Counted from the first letter of the stretch, positions 24,720-35,858 are shown. The stretch is DNA of 64,000 nt from Agrococcus jenensis (GCF_003752465.1 NZ_RKHJ01000001.1:1240001-1304000), one strand, 5' to 3'. Translations and numbers: made by a program. The notes: a model not told the origin generated them from the sequence alone.

Positions 24720-26044
24720 TCGGTCGAGCCCGGCCGCTCGGTCGGGACGGCCGTGCCGGTCGTCGGCGGCCGATCGGTCGGCACCGGCGCCTCGGCGTCG
24801 ACGTCGCGCTGGGTGTCTGCGGGGTCGTGCTGCGCCCTGCTCAGCAGCACGAACGGCACCGCGACCGCCGAGATGGCGCCGCTCAGCAGCAGCGAGAAGC
24901 CGTAGCCGCCGATGTCGGCGCTGCGCCCGAGCGCCGGCTGGAACGCCGTGCTGCCCGCCGACCCCAGCAGCGAGTCGAACGAGAGCACGGTCGCCCGCTG
25001 CTTCGAGGGGATGAGGTCGTTGAGGTAGGCGCGGTGCACGGGGTCGTCGATGGCCGACATGACGCCCCACAGGGCGACGAGCCCGATGGCGACCCAGAAG
25101 TCCTGCACGAGGCCCAGCGCCACGAGCACGACGATGCTCATCACCGTCGCGAGCAGGATGGTCGAGGTGCGGTGGCGGAACAGCCGGCGCACGAGCGGGG
25201 CGATCGCCCCGCCGAGCATCGAGGCGCCCGAGAGCAGCGCGGCCGCGAGGCCGGCGACCGTGTAGGCGTTGGGGTCGCCCCAGAGCTCGAGCAGGTGCGG
25301 CTGCAGGGCGTAGAAGACGTAGAAGCCGACGCCCGCGGTGAACGGGCTCGCGAGCAGCAGCCAGCGCACCGGCGCGTTGCCGAGCCCGTGCCGCCACGAG
25401 GCCCGCAGCACCGTGCGCGTCGCCCGGATCGGGCCCTCGCTGCGGTCGGGCTGGAAGCCGAGGTCGCGCATGAGCAGCCCCGCGACGACGATCATCGCCA
25501 GCAGCACGCCCGCGCGGATGAGGAACGGCACCCCGAGGTCGGTCACCTGCGCGATGAAGCCGCCGAGCACGGATCCCGACAGCATCGCCGCGCCGCTGAC
25601 GATGAGCGAGCGGCCGAAGACGGTCTCGAGGCTGCCCTCGTAGCCGGCCGCCTGGAGCGCGTCGACGAGCCAGGCGTCGACCGCGCCGGTGAAGAAGGTG
25701 AAGCCCAGGCCGAGCAGCACCGAGACGAGCGCCCAGGCCCAGAACGGCGACTCCCACACCCAGAGCAGCCAGTAGAGCACCGTCGTGACGGCGAGCGTGA
25801 GCGTGCCGAGCAGGTACGACGCCCGCCGGCCGAGGGTGTCGGCGACGACGCCGGTCGGGATCTCGAACAGCAGCACGCCCACCGTGTAGAACGCGTTGGC
25901 CGCGAACGCCTCGAGGTTCGTGAGCCCTGCGTCGAGCAGGAAGAGGGTGTTGATGCCCCAGATGAACGAGGCCGCGAGCGTGTTGCCGAGCGTGAGCACG
26001 TAGTAGGTGCCCTGGACGCGGCGCGGTGAGGGGAGAGCGGGCAT
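24716..26044 (-). CDS. MFS transporter
   Basis: A 442-residue major facilitator with about 12 spans: GTYYVLTLGNTLAASFIWGINTLFLLDAGL, then FEIPTGVVADTLGRRASYLLGT, a typical motif A loop. The subgroup resembles exporters of unknown substrate whose first loop reads EIPTGxxADxxGRR. The polar 45-residue C-terminal tail is Asp/Pro/Thr-rich. The chosen ATG avoids an Arg-rich upstream extension. Converges with solA with a 4-base overlap. Confidence 0.83.
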   Translation of the reverse strand: MPALPSPRRVQGTYYVLTLGNTLAASFIWGINTLFLLDAGLTNLEAFAANAFYTVGVLLFEIPTGVVADTLGRRASYLLGTLTLAVTTVLYWLLWVWESPFWAWALVSVLLGLGFTFFTGAVDAWLVDALQAAGYEGSLETVFGRSLIVSGAAMLSGSVLGGFIAQVTDLGVPFLIRAGVLLAMIVVAGLLMRDLGFQPDRSEGPIRATRTVLRASWRHGLGNAPVRWLLLASPFTAGVGFYVFYALQPHLLELWGDPNAYTVAGLAAALLSGASMLGGAIAPLVRRLFRHRTSTILLATVMSIVVLVALGLVQDFWVAIGLVALWGVMSAIDDPVHRAYLNDLIPSKQRATVLSFDSLLGSAGSTAFQPALGRSADIGGYGFSLLLSGAISAVAVPFVLLSRAQHDPADTQRDVDAEAPVPTDRPPTTGTAVPTERPGSTD

Positions 26045-26123
26045 CAGCGATCGCCGGGAGCGTCCATGGCGCCATCGTGGCACGTGGATCGCCGAGCCTC
26101 GACCCCTCTCCCGGGGATCCGGG

Positions 26124-27440
26124 TCAGCGGGCCTCGCCGGCGGGTGCTGTCGCCGGCGGCGCGTGGTCGTCCCGGGCGTCCGTGCGGGGTCCGCGGAGCC
26201 GCTCGAGCGCATCCATGAGGTGGTAGATCACGAGCGTCGCGACGGTGCCGAGCACGATGCCCTCGAAGACGAGCTGCCCGGCGGTGAGCGTGTAGTTCGC
26301 GATCGCGACGATGAGCCCGACGCCCGCGGCGAACTGGTTGCGCGGGATCGAGAAGTCGACGCGGTTCTCGATCCAGATGCGCACGCCGATGATGCCGATG
26401 AGGCCGTACAGCGCGGTCGTGACGCCGCCGAGCACACCCGCGGGCACGGCGAAGATGATCGCGCCCACCTTGGGGGAGAGGCCGAGCACGATCGCGGTGA
26501 TCGCGGCCACCCAGTAGGCGGCGGTCGAGAACACGCGCGTGGCGCTCATCACGCCGATGTTCTCGCCGTAGGTCGTGGTGGCCGAGCCGCCGAAGAGGCC
26601 CGCGAGCACCGTCGCGCCGCCGTCGGCCATGAGCGCGCGCCCGGCGAGCGGGTCGAGGTCGCGGTCGATGAGCTGGCCGACGCCCTTGACGTGCCCGAGG
26701 TTCTCGGCGATGAGCGGCAGCACGACCGGCACGAAGAGCAGCAGCGAGGGGATGAGCGCGGGGTCGAGCGTCGGCGTCTGGAACTGCGGGAGCCCGATCC
26801 AGGCCGCCTCCTCGACGCCCGTCCAGTCGACGTTGTTCGTCACGCCCGCGACGGCGTAGCCGACGACGACGCCGACCAGGATCGCCAGGCGCCCGACGAG
26901 CCCGCGGAACAGCACGGCGGTGAGGATGATCGCGCCGAGCGTGATGACCGACAGCAGCGGGTCCTCGAGGAAGTTGTCCCTTGCCGCCGGGGCGAGGTTG
27001 AAGCCGATGAGGGCGACGATCGTGCCCGAGACGACGGGCGGCATGAGGGCGGCGATCCAGCGGGTGCCCGCGAGGTGCACGATGAGGCCGACGATCGCGA
27101 GCAGCGCGCCCACGAGCACGATGCCGGCGAGCGCGAAGCCCTGGCCGCCGATCGTCGTCGCCGCGCCGATGGGCGCGAGGAAGGCGAAGGACGAGCCGAG
27201 ATAGCTCGGCAGCCGGTTGCCCGTCACCAGCAGGAAGAGGATCGTGCCGATGCCCGAGAAGAGCAGGGTCGTCGACGGCGGGAAGCCGGTGATGATCGGC
27301 ACGAGGAAGGTGGCGCCGAACATCGCGACGACGTGCTGCATGCCGAGCCCGATCGTGCGGGCCCAGCTGAGGCGCTCCTCCGGGAGCACGAGCTCGGATG
27401 CGTGCAGTCGCGTGTCGTCGCGGCGGCTCCAGGTGAACAT
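26124..27440 (-). CDS. Uracil-xanthine permease (NCS2 family)
   Basis: A 438-residue nucleobase-proton symporter of the UraA/NCS2 family in the cytoplasmic membrane. GMQHVVAMFGATFLVPIITGFPPSTTLLFSGIGTILFLLVT matches the N-terminal span 1-2 region; LIAENLGHVKGVGQLIDRDLDPLAGRALMADG and GLFGGSATTTYGENIGVMSATRV are the conserved binding-site segments of spans 8-10. Uracil is the most likely substrate. GAGGAG precedes the ATG, and TACGAT lies about 50 bases upstream, so this gene has a leader, unlike many neighbours. Confidence 0.92.
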   Translation of the reverse strand: MFTWSRRDDTRLHASELVLPEERLSWARTIGLGMQHVVAMFGATFLVPIITGFPPSTTLLFSGIGTILFLLVTGNRLPSYLGSSFAFLAPIGAATTIGGQGFALAGIVLVGALLAIVGLIVHLAGTRWIAALMPPVVSGTIVALIGFNLAPAARDNFLEDPLLSVITLGAIILTAVLFRGLVGRLAILVGVVVGYAVAGVTNNVDWTGVEEAAWIGLPQFQTPTLDPALIPSLLLFVPVVLPLIAENLGHVKGVGQLIDRDLDPLAGRALMADGGATVLAGLFGGSATTTYGENIGVMSATRVFSTAAYWVAAITAIVLGLSPKVGAIIFAVPAGVLGGVTTALYGLIGIIGVRIWIENRVDFSIPRNQFAAGVGLIVAIANYTLTAGQLVFEGIVLGTVATLVIYHLMDALERLRGPRTDARDDHAPPATAPAGEAR

Positions 27441-27489
27441 GCGGCTCCTCGGTCGTTCCAGCTGGGGACGGCGGCCGGCCGCCTCCGGG

Positions 27490-27495
27490 ATCGTA
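27490..27495 (-). promoter_or_regulatory. -10 box (TACGAT) of the NCS2 permease gene
   Basis: On the reverse strand TACGAT lies 49 bases before the ATG, leaving an approximately 43-base leader with a ribosome-binding site. No riboswitch-like structure is recognisable in it. Confidence 0.4.
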
Positions 27496-27590
27496 CTCGC
27501 CGCCCGGCCACCAGCCGCGGCCTCGACCCCGCCGCGCGACGGATGGACGGGTCATCCGCTCGGCGGACGCGCGGTGCCGTCGCCCGGGCG

Positions 27591-27596
27591 TAGCGT
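27591..27596 (+). promoter_or_regulatory. -10 box (TAGCGT), leaderless
   Basis: TAGCGT ends 6 bases before GTG 27603. Confidence 0.5.
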
Positions 27597-27602
27597 CACG
27601 AT

Positions 27603-28103
27603 GTGCTCTCCACCCTGCTCGCGGCATATCCGTGGCTGGCGTTCGCGCTGCTCGCGGCCGCGGTCGTCGTCGGCCCGGCGCTCGGGTGGTGGCTCGCGCC
27701 GCGCCCGCGCGCGGCCTGGGCGCTCGCGGCGCTCGCCGGGGTCGCGGTGCTCGTCACGACGCTGTACCCGACGGGCAGGGAGGTCGAGCTCGTCTGCGTG
27801 CTCGGCCGCGACGGCACGCTCGCCGGCCCTGAGCCGCTCGCCAACGTTGCGCTCTTCGTGCCGATCGGGCTGCTCGTCGGCGTCGCGAGCCGCAGGCCGG
27901 CGCTCGGCGCGCTCGCGGGGGCGGTGCTCACCGTGGGGATCGAGCTCGTGCAGGCGCTCGCGCCCGCGCTCGGTCGCTCGTGCGCCGTCGACGACGCGAT
28001 CGCGAACACCGTCGGGGCGGCGCTCGGCGCCGTGCTCGCGGCCGCGGTGCTGCTCGTCGCGCGCCGGCGCACGCCGAGGGAGGACGCGGCAGCGCTGCGC
28101 TAG
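27603..28103 (+). CDS. VanZ-like family membrane protein
   Basis: A 166-residue protein with four membrane spans. LANVALFVPIGLLVGVASRRP, GIELVQALAPALGRSCAVDDAIANTVGAALGAVL reproduces the VanZ pattern (N-x3-F-x-P-x-G ... E-x2-Q ... D-x3-N-x2-G). VanZ of enterococci gives low-level teicoplanin resistance, but most family members have no known role and no glycopeptide-resistance genes are nearby. The GTG start is supported by the TAGCGT box 6 bases upstream. Confidence 0.87.
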   Translation: MLSTLLAAYPWLAFALLAAAVVVGPALGWWLAPRPRAAWALAALAGVAVLVTTLYPTGREVELVCVLGRDGTLAGPEPLANVALFVPIGLLVGVASRRPALGALAGAVLTVGIELVQALAPALGRSCAVDDAIANTVGAALGAVLAAAVLLVARRRTPREDAAALR

Positions 28104-28115
28104 GCGCGGATCCGG

Positions 28116-28607
28116 CTAGGCGGCGAGGTCCGCCCTGGCCGCCGCGAGCACGGCGTCGTCCTGGCACGCGGCCGAGAACGCCGCGATGCGAGCGCGGATC
28201 TCGCGGCCCAGCAGCCACTGGCCGATGGGCTCGGCGACCGGCCGCAGCCACGCCGGCCGCACCGTGTAGCTGTACTTCCAGCTCGCTGCGGTGCCGGGCA
28301 CGCCGTCGCGGTCCTCCGGCGCGAAGCGCCATCCGGCGCCGAACCGCTCGAAGTACCACGGCCCCCGCAGCATCGTCATGCCCACCGAGGTCGGCGGGCG
28401 GTACGACGCGTACTCGCTCACCATCCCGAGCCCGAGCCGCGTGCGCGTCACCGTGCGCACGCCCTTCGCGGGGCGGTCGGCATCGACGAGCCGCTGGTGG
28501 CGGATGAACGGGTCCCAGCGCAGCCGCACCTCGCCCTGCGTCTGCGACACGGCGAACGCGAGCGCTGGCTCGACGGGGACCCACGAGCGGACGACGACCT
28601 GCGGCAC
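28116..28607 (-). CDS. SRPBCC (START-like) family protein
   Basis: A 163-residue protein of the polyketide cyclase/START superfamily. It begins QVVVRSWVPVEPALAFAVSQ and RLRWDPFIRHQRLVDA, the first strand and helices of the helix-grip fold, and has W-rich strands GPWYFERFGAGWRF and SWKYSYTVRP. Such proteins bind hydrophobic ligands; the ligand is unknown. GTG 28607 was chosen because no better start lies in the open frame upstream, which crosses the divergent UvrA-like promoter. Confidence 0.75.
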   Translation of the reverse strand: MPQVVVRSWVPVEPALAFAVSQTQGEVRLRWDPFIRHQRLVDADRPAKGVRTVTRTRLGLGMVSEYASYRPPTSVGMTMLRGPWYFERFGAGWRFAPEDRDGVPGTAASWKYSYTVRPAWLRPVAEPIGQWLLGREIRARIAAFSAACQDDAVLAAARADLAA

Positions 28608-28646
28608 GGAGCCAGGATGGCAGGCGCGGCTGTGGGCGCCTCGCGC

Positions 28647-28652
28647 TACCGT
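28647..28652 (+). promoter_or_regulatory. -10 box (TACCGT), leaderless
   Basis: TACCGT ends 6 bases before GTG 28659. Confidence 0.5.
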
Positions 28653-28658
28653 CATCCC

Positions 28659-30917
<2,259 letters not shown>

Positions 30918-30922
30918 GCGGC

Positions 30923-31804
30923 TCAGCGGCCGGTGAGCTCGCGGACCGCCGCCGCCACGGCATCGGGACGGTCGTCGGCGATGTAGTGGCCGGCGCGCTC
31001 CGCGGTCGACGTCCGCAGGTCGTGCGCCGTGCCGCGCCAGGGCCCCATGCCCGCCTCGCGGATGACGGGGTCGTCGCCCGCGAGCACGATCCGCGTCGGC
31101 ACGGCCAGGTGCCGACCGTCGTAGGGCCCGCGCGCGAGCGCGGCCATGCCGGGGAGGATCAGCCGCCGATAGATCGAGGACAGCGCCCGCGCGCGCTCGG
31201 ACGGTCGCCAGGCGGCGAGGAACGACTGCCGCGCCGCCTCGTCGAACGTCGGCCGGGATCCGTCGAGCATGGACCGCACGACGCGCTGCCGCCCGCCGCG
31301 CGCGACGAGCTGGCCGAGGCCCGGCATCGCGAGCACCGGCTGGAACCACACGCGCCAGAGCTGCGCGGCCATCGCGGCGGTCGGGCGGAACCACGGATGC
31401 GGTGCGCCGAGCGCGACGAGCGCGTCCAGGCGGCCGGGGTGGTCGAACGCGATCCGCCACCCCATGAAGGCGCTGTAGTCGTGGGTCACGAGCGTCACGC
31501 GCTCGAGCCCGAGCGCGTCGAGGATCGCGAGCACGTCGCGCGTCTGGGTGTCGAGGTCGTAGCCGGAGGCGGGCGCGGAGGTCCACCCGCATCCGCGCAG
31601 GTCCGGCGCGACGACCCGGTGATCGGCGGCGAGCAGCGGCAGCACCCGGCGCCACTCGAACCAGTGCTGCGGGGAGCCGTGCAGCAGCATGACGGGCGGG
31701 CCCTCGCCCGCCTCGGCGACGTGCACGTCGAGGTCGCCGGCCCGGATCCGGCGATGGGTGACGCCTGCCACCTCCGGCATTGGCGCCTGCATCGATACCT
31801 GCAT
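30923..31804 (-). CDS. Alpha/beta hydrolase, epoxide hydrolase/dehalogenase type
   Basis: A 293-residue alpha/beta hydrolase. LLHGSPQHWFEWR carries the HGxP oxyanion motif, APDLRGCGWTSAP follows, and the nucleophile elbow is VTHDYSAFMG with Asp109 rather than Ser, which marks the epoxide hydrolase/haloalkane dehalogenase/fluoroacetate dehalogenase branch. GHYIADDRPDAV near the end holds the catalytic His. The gene diverges from a TetR regulator across a perfect palindrome 11 bases before its start, so it is probably induced by its substrate or a related compound. Confidence 0.85.
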   Translation of the reverse strand: MQVSMQAPMPEVAGVTHRRIRAGDLDVHVAEAGEGPPVMLLHGSPQHWFEWRRVLPLLAADHRVVAPDLRGCGWTSAPASGYDLDTQTRDVLAILDALGLERVTLVTHDYSAFMGWRIAFDHPGRLDALVALGAPHPWFRPTAAMAAQLWRVWFQPVLAMPGLGQLVARGGRQRVVRSMLDGSRPTFDEAARQSFLAAWRPSERARALSSIYRRLILPGMAALARGPYDGRHLAVPTRIVLAGDDPVIREAGMGPWRGTAHDLRTSTAERAGHYIADDRPDAVAAAVRELTGR

Positions 31805-31815
31805 GGCGGCAACGT

Positions 31816-31829
31816 ACTACGATCGTAGT
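31816..31829. promoter_or_regulatory. TetR-type operator, perfect 14-bp palindrome
   Basis: ACTACGATCGTAGT lies between the divergent hydrolase (start 31804) and TetR gene (start 31881) and covers -10-like sequence for the hydrolase. Confidence 0.7.
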
Positions 31830-31880
31830 GATGTGGCGAGAGGCGAGTTCGTCGGCGGCTCCGGCCGTAGGGTGGCGCGC

Positions 31881-32423
31881 GTGAGCAGCACTCGCGAGCG
31901 CATCGTGCAGGCGGCGATCGCGCTGCTCGGCACCGAGGGCGCCCGCGCGCTCACGCACCGGCGGGTCGACCAGGCCGCAGGCCTGTCCGAGGGCTCGACC
32001 TCGAACCACTTCCGCACTCGTGCGGCGCTGCTCGAGGGAGCGGTCGACGGCATCGCCGCGGCGGAGATGTCGGAGCTGCGGGACGCGATGCGCCCGCAGG
32101 GCCCGGCTGAGCTCGTCGAGGTGCTCGCCGGCCTCGTCGAGCTCGTCACCGGTCCGGAGCGGGTGGCAACGACCGCGCGTCACGTGCTCTTCCTCGAGGC
32201 GGCGCACGACGGACGGCTCCGGGCGCGGCTCGCGGCCGCGCGCGAGGGCTACGTCGTCGTCACGCGCGAGGCGCTCTCCGCGCTCGGCGCGGCCGAGCCG
32301 GCGGTGGCCGCCGAAGCGCTCATGGCGCTCTGCGAGGGGCTGATCCTGCACCGCATCGCGCGCCACGACGCATCCGACCCGAGGCCGGCGATCGCGGTCG
32401 CGGTCCGAGGTGCGCTCGACTGA
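31881..32423 (+). CDS. TetR-family transcriptional regulator
   Basis: A 180-residue repressor. TRERIVQAAIALLGTEGARALTHRRVDQAAGLSEGSTSNHFRTRAALLEG is the TetR helix-turn-helix, with the family's usual Tyr before 'F' replaced by His. The ligand-binding C-terminal half is helical. GTG 31881 is preferred over GTG 31872 because AGGGTGG lies about 8 bases upstream. It likely represses the divergent hydrolase through ACTACGATCGTAGT. Confidence 0.85.
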   Translation: MSSTRERIVQAAIALLGTEGARALTHRRVDQAAGLSEGSTSNHFRTRAALLEGAVDGIAAAEMSELRDAMRPQGPAELVEVLAGLVELVTGPERVATTARHVLFLEAAHDGRLRARLAAAREGYVVVTREALSALGAAEPAVAAEALMALCEGLILHRIARHDASDPRPAIAVAVRGALD

Positions 32424-32473
32424 CCTGAGCGGATGCTGACGGGCGTCTCGGCTCGCGTCCGCACGCCTCGACG

Positions 32474-32479
32474 TAGACT
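32474..32479 (+). promoter_or_regulatory. -10 box (TAGACT), leaderless
   Basis: TAGACT ends 6 bases before GTG 32486. Confidence 0.5.
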
Positions 32480-32485
32480 CCCGAC

Positions 32486-33367
32486 GTGCCCCAGTTCACC
32501 GCGCTGCGTGAGGAGTCGACGTTCGTCGACCTCCAAGGCGTGACGATCCACACCTACCGCTGGAAGCCGGGCAAGCCCGTCGGCGTCGTGCTCATCGCGC
32601 ACGGGCTCGGCGAGCACGCGCTCCGCTACGAGCACGTCGCCCAGCGGCTCGTGCAGGCCGGCTACGCCGTCTGGGCGCTCGACCAGCGCGGGCACGGCGC
32701 GACCGGCATCGAGCAGCACGGCGGCGACATCGCGCAGCTCGGCCGGCTCGGCCCGGGCGGCATGCGGGCGGTGGTCGGCGACCTCGTGAACGTGCTGAAG
32801 CGCATCCGCGCCGAGCACCCGGGGCTGCCGGTGGGGATCATCGGGCACTCGTGGGGCTCGCTCGTGACGCAGATGCTGCTGAGCACCCGCGCCGAGCTCG
32901 TCGACGCTGCGGTGCTCAGCGGCACCGCGTACTCGATGCCCGGCTGGGTGAACGCGGGCGACCTCAACGCCCGCCACGTGCACCTCGGCGATAGCGGCTT
33001 CGAGTGGCTCTCGCGCGATCAGTCGGTGATCGACGCCTTCGTCGCCGACCCGCTGACCTTCGCCGCGAAGCCGGCCAAGTCCTTCGGCATCGTCGAGGGC
33101 CTGCGCCTCTACCAGGTGCCGAGCAAGCGCATCCCGCCCGAGCTGCCGCTGCTCATCGCCGGCGGCTCCGACGACTCGATGGCCGGCCCGAAGTCGCTGC
33201 GGCGACTGGGGGAGGCCTACGCCCGGCGCGGGGTGACCGACGTCACGGTCAAGATCTACCCGGGCGCGCGGCACGAGATCTTCAACGAGATCAACAAGTC
33301 GAAGGTGCTCGACGACCTCGTCGCCTGGCTCGACGCGAAGCTCGCGCCGAGCGCCCGCACCGACTAG
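32486..33367 (+). CDS. Alpha/beta hydrolase, monoacylglycerol-lipase-like
   Basis: A 293-residue serine hydrolase: GVVLIAHGLGEHALRYEHVAQRL is the 'Hydrolase_4' oxyanion block of monoglyceride lipases/lysophospholipases, LDQRGHGATG follows, the nucleophile elbow is IGHSWGSLV, and IYPGARHEIFNE contains the catalytic His. Expected to split an acyl ester of a glycerolipid or similar in the cytoplasm. Unlike its neighbour at 30923-31804 the nucleophile is Ser. Confidence 0.87.
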   Translation: MPQFTALREESTFVDLQGVTIHTYRWKPGKPVGVVLIAHGLGEHALRYEHVAQRLVQAGYAVWALDQRGHGATGIEQHGGDIAQLGRLGPGGMRAVVGDLVNVLKRIRAEHPGLPVGIIGHSWGSLVTQMLLSTRAELVDAAVLSGTAYSMPGWVNAGDLNARHVHLGDSGFEWLSRDQSVIDAFVADPLTFAAKPAKSFGIVEGLRLYQVPSKRIPPELPLLIAGGSDDSMAGPKSLRRLGEAYARRGVTDVTVKIYPGARHEIFNEINKSKVLDDLVAWLDAKLAPSARTD

Positions 33368-33392
33368 CAGGCATCCGCCGAGCGGCCCGCCC

Positions 33393-33398
33393 TAGGCT
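33393..33398 (+). promoter_or_regulatory. -10 box (TAGGCT), leaderless
   Basis: TAGGCT ends 6 bases before ATG 33405. Confidence 0.5.
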
Positions 33399-33404
33399 GG
33401 AGCC

Positions 33405-34454
33405 ATGCACGGCGAGTACAAGGTCCCCGGCGGCAAGCTCGTGGTGGTCGACCTCGAGGAGCAGCACGGCCGCATCGCCGGCTTCCGCCTCGCGGGCGAC
33501 TTCTTCCTCGAGCCGGACGAGGCGCTCGGCGCGATCGACGCGTCGGTGAACGGCCTCGCGGTCACCGCATCCGCCGCCGAGATCGGCGAGGCGATCAAGG
33601 CCGGCCTGCCCGCCGACGCCGTGCTGCTCGGCTTCACCCCCGAGTCGGTCGGCGTCGCGATCCGCCGCGCGCTGCAGCACGCGAGCTCGTTCAGCGACTA
33701 CGAGTGGACGATCATCGACGACGAGCCGCGGCTGCCGATCGTGCACACCGCGCTCGACGAGGTGCTCACCGAGGCAGTCGCGAAGGGCACGCGCGGCCCG
33801 ACCCTGCGCTTCTGGAACCTCTCCGGCCCCGCGGTCTACCTCGGCTCGTTCCAGTCGTACAAGAACGAGGTCGAACCCGAGGCGGCCGAGCGGCACGGCA
33901 TCCCGGTGCTGCGCCGGATCACCGGCGGCGGCGCGATGTTCTCGGAGCCCGACAACGCCATCACCTACTCGCTCTACGTGCCCGGCGACCTCGTGCAAGG
34001 CATGAGCTTCCAGGACTCCTACGCGTTCCTCGACGCGTGGGTCATCGAGGCGCTCAAGGGGCTCGGCATCGACGCGTTCTACGCGCCGCTCAACGACATC
34101 ACCTCGGCGAAGGGCAAGATCGGCGGCGCTGCGCAGAAGCGGCTCGCGGGCGGCGCCGTGCTGCACCACGCGACGATGTCGTACGACATCGACGCCGACA
34201 AGATGACCGAGGTGCTGCGGATCGGCAAGGAGAAGCTCTCGGACAAGGGCACGACGAGCGCGAAGAAGCGCGTCGACCCGCTGCGCTCGCAGACCGGCAT
34301 GGAGAAGGCCGAGGTGCAGGACGCGCTGAAGGCGACCTTCCGCAGGCTCTACGGCGGCACCGACGGCGAGCTCTCCGCTGCTGAGCTCGAGGAGGCCGAC
34401 GAGCGCATCCGCACGAAGTTCAGCACGAAGGAGTGGCTGCACCGCGTGCCGTGA
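33405..34454 (+). CDS. Lipoate-protein ligase family protein with N-terminal LplB-like domain
   Basis: A 349-residue protein of the biotin/lipoate A/B ligase family. The first about 85 residues ([29 protein letters not shown]) resemble the accessory domain that in LplA lies at the C-terminus and in archaea is a separate LplB. The catalytic domain follows: [45 protein letters not shown] and the Lys in [24 protein letters not shown]. It attaches lipoate or octanoate to E2/GcvH proteins, or moves it between them. Domain order is swapped relative to E. coli LplA. Confidence 0.85.
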   Translation: MHGEYKVPGGKLVVVDLEEQHGRIAGFRLAGDFFLEPDEALGAIDASVNGLAVTASAAEIGEAIKAGLPADAVLLGFTPESVGVAIRRALQHASSFSDYEWTIIDDEPRLPIVHTALDEVLTEAVAKGTRGPTLRFWNLSGPAVYLGSFQSYKNEVEPEAAERHGIPVLRRITGGGAMFSEPDNAITYSLYVPGDLVQGMSFQDSYAFLDAWVIEALKGLGIDAFYAPLNDITSAKGKIGGAAQKRLAGGAVLHHATMSYDIDADKMTEVLRIGKEKLSDKGTTSAKKRVDPLRSQTGMEKAEVQDALKATFRRLYGGTDGELSAAELEEADERIRTKFSTKEWLHRVP

Positions 34455-34520
34455 GGCGGGCGGTCAGGACGACCGCTGCTGCGCCTTGTCGGGACGGGCC
34501 CGACGGGCTTGGATGGAGCC

Positions 34521-34835
34521 ATGACGGAGCAGTCCTCGCACGTGGTCGTCGGCGACGACACCGACCGCTCGCGCTACGAGGCGCACATCGGCGATCACCT
34601 CGCCGGCGTGCTCGCCTACTCGGACGACGAGGAGACCGGCGAGCGCACGCTCCGGCACACGGTCGTCGGCGAGGCGTTCGGCGGGCACGGGGTCGGCAGC
34701 GCGCTCGCGTCGTTCGCGATGCGGTGCGCGCGGGATGCCCCGCACACGATCGTGCCGCAGTGCACGTTCGTGCAGGGTTGGCTCGTGAAGCACCCCGAGC
34801 ACCACGACCTCGTCGCGCACGAGTACCGTCCCTGA
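34521..34835 (+). CDS. GNAT-type N-acetyltransferase (YjdJ-like)
   Basis: A 104-residue small acetyltransferase-fold protein. [53 protein letters not shown] contains the short acetyl-CoA loop (GHGVGSAL) of the Yjdj/NATD1 group, and [10 protein letters not shown] is the usual C-terminal end. Target unknown. ATG 34521 follows TTGGAT by 6 bases, which fits the leaderless pattern and excludes the upstream TTG. Confidence 0.82.
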   Translation: MTEQSSHVVVGDDTDRSRYEAHIGDHLAGVLAYSDDEETGERTLRHTVVGEAFGGHGVGSALASFAMRCARDAPHTIVPQCTFVQGWLVKHPEHHDLVAHEYRP

Positions 34836-34963
34836 CGCCCGCGGGTCGAGCCGCACATCGATCGCCCCATCCGGGACCAGATCCGGTCTCGAACACGTTG
34901 CACAGCAGAGGGTTCGGCGATCACGACGCCGGAGCGCCCGCATCCACCACGAAGGAGCAGCAG

Positions 34964-35515
34964 ATGACCGACACAGGCACGATCACGCAGAACCCCGGCA
35001 CCGAGACCGCCGTGCTCGCGGGCGGCTGTTTCTGGGGCATGGAGGACCTGATCCGGGCTCGCTCCGGCGTCGTCGCCACGCGCGTCGGCTACACCGGGGG
35101 CAGCAACGCGCACGCGACCTATCGCAACCACCCCGGGCACGCTGAGGCGATCGAGATCGTCTTCGACCCGGCGCGCACGAGCTACCGCGAGATCCTCGAG
35201 CTCTTCTTCCAGATCCACGACCCCTCGACGCTGAACCGCCAGGGCAACGACGTCGGCACGAGCTACCGCTCCGCGATCTTCCCGCTGTCGGCCGAGCAGG
35301 AGCGCGTTGCGCTCGACACGATCGCCGACGTCGACGCATCCGGCCTGTGGCCCGGTCCTGTCGTGACGACGATCGAAGCAGCCGGGCCGTTCTGGGAGGC
35401 AGAGCCCGAGCACCAGGACTACCTCGAGCGCATCCCCAACGGCTACACCTGCCACTTCGCCCGCCCCGGCTGGGTGCTGCCGCGGCGCGAGGTCACGAGC
35501 GAGCAGTCGGCGTAG
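34964..35515 (+). CDS. msrA: Peptide-methionine (S)-S-oxide reductase MsrA
   Basis: A 183-residue methionine sulfoxide reductase. [21 protein letters not shown] has the catalytic Cys22 in [34 protein letters not shown] and [26 protein letters not shown] are family hallmarks; [10 protein letters not shown] offers a resolving Cys. It repairs oxidised Met in proteins with thioredoxin as electron donor. AAGGAG at 34952-34957 is the ribosome-binding site, so this gene has a leader. A 14-bp hairpin follows its stop. Confidence 0.95.
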   Translation: MTDTGTITQNPGTETAVLAGGCFWGMEDLIRARSGVVATRVGYTGGSNAHATYRNHPGHAEAIEIVFDPARTSYREILELFFQIHDPSTLNRQGNDVGTSYRSAIFPLSAEQERVALDTIADVDASGLWPGPVVTTIEAAGPFWEAEPEHQDYLERIPNGYTCHFARPGWVLPRREVTSEQSA

Positions 35516-35526
35516 CGCGCGACCAC

Positions 35527-35557
35527 GGCGCGGCCGCGGCGGCGCCGCGGCCGCGCC
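35527..35557 (+). terminator. Hairpin terminator after msrA
   Basis: Perfect 14-bp arms GGCGCGGCCGCGGC (35527-35540) and complement (35544-35557) with a 3-base loop. Confidence 0.75.
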
Positions 35558-35686
35558 CGCGCAGCCGGCCCGTGCTCGCGGTCCCGTTCTGGCGGGCGCC
35601 CTGACCCGTCACGAGCGCGCGAGCCACGCCTTCAGGCATGGGCGGACGGTCGTGGCGTAGGATGGGCCCGTCGCTCCGGCGGCCAC

Positions 35687-35757
35687 GCGGATGTAGTTCA
35701 ATGGCAGAACTTCAGCTTCCCAAGCTGATAGCGCGGGTTCGATTCCCGTCATCCGCT
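35687..35757 (+). tRNA. tRNA-Gly (anticodon CCC)
   Basis: Complete cloverleaf of 71 bases: acceptor GCGGATG/CATCCGC with discriminator T, D-stem GTTC/GAAC, anticodon stem TCAGC/GCTGA with loop TTCCCAA, T-arm GCGGG-TTCGATT-CCCGT. The 3' CCA is not encoded. Anticodon CCC reads GGG. Confidence 0.96.
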
Positions 35758-35761
35758 CGTC

Positions 35762-35788
35762 ACGGCCCGATCCTCCGGATCGGGCCGT
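35762..35788 (+). terminator. Terminator of tRNA-Gly
   Basis: 12-bp arms ACGGCCCGATCC (35762-35773) and GGATCGGGCCGT (35777-35788), 3-base loop, followed by the pyrimidine-rich TTCCTCGTCT. Confidence 0.85.
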
Positions 35789-35852
35789 TCCTCGTCTGAG
35801 CCCCACGCGTGTCCGGCGGTGCGCGTGCAGGTCCACCGGACCTCCGCGCATC

Positions 35853-35858
35853 TACGCT
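35853..35858 (+). promoter_or_regulatory. -10 box (TACGCT), leaderless upstream frame
   Basis: TACGCT ends 6 bases before GTG 35865, the start of the 17-codon frame that overlaps the LmeA-like gene. Confidence 0.45.

Noticed and set aside
22125..26075. Reverse-strand open frame of 1316 codons
   Set aside because: Shadow of the LLM oxygenase, solA and MFS genes; His/Arg/Pro-rich low complexity, no domain.
27441..27602. Riboswitch before the NCS2 permease
   Set aside because: The leader is only about 43 bases and I see no purine-riboswitch helices.
35609..35851. Reverse-strand 80-codon frame containing MTGIEPALSAWEAEVLPLNYIR
   Set aside because: It is the antisense of the tRNA-Gly gene, a well-known spurious protein produced by such loci.
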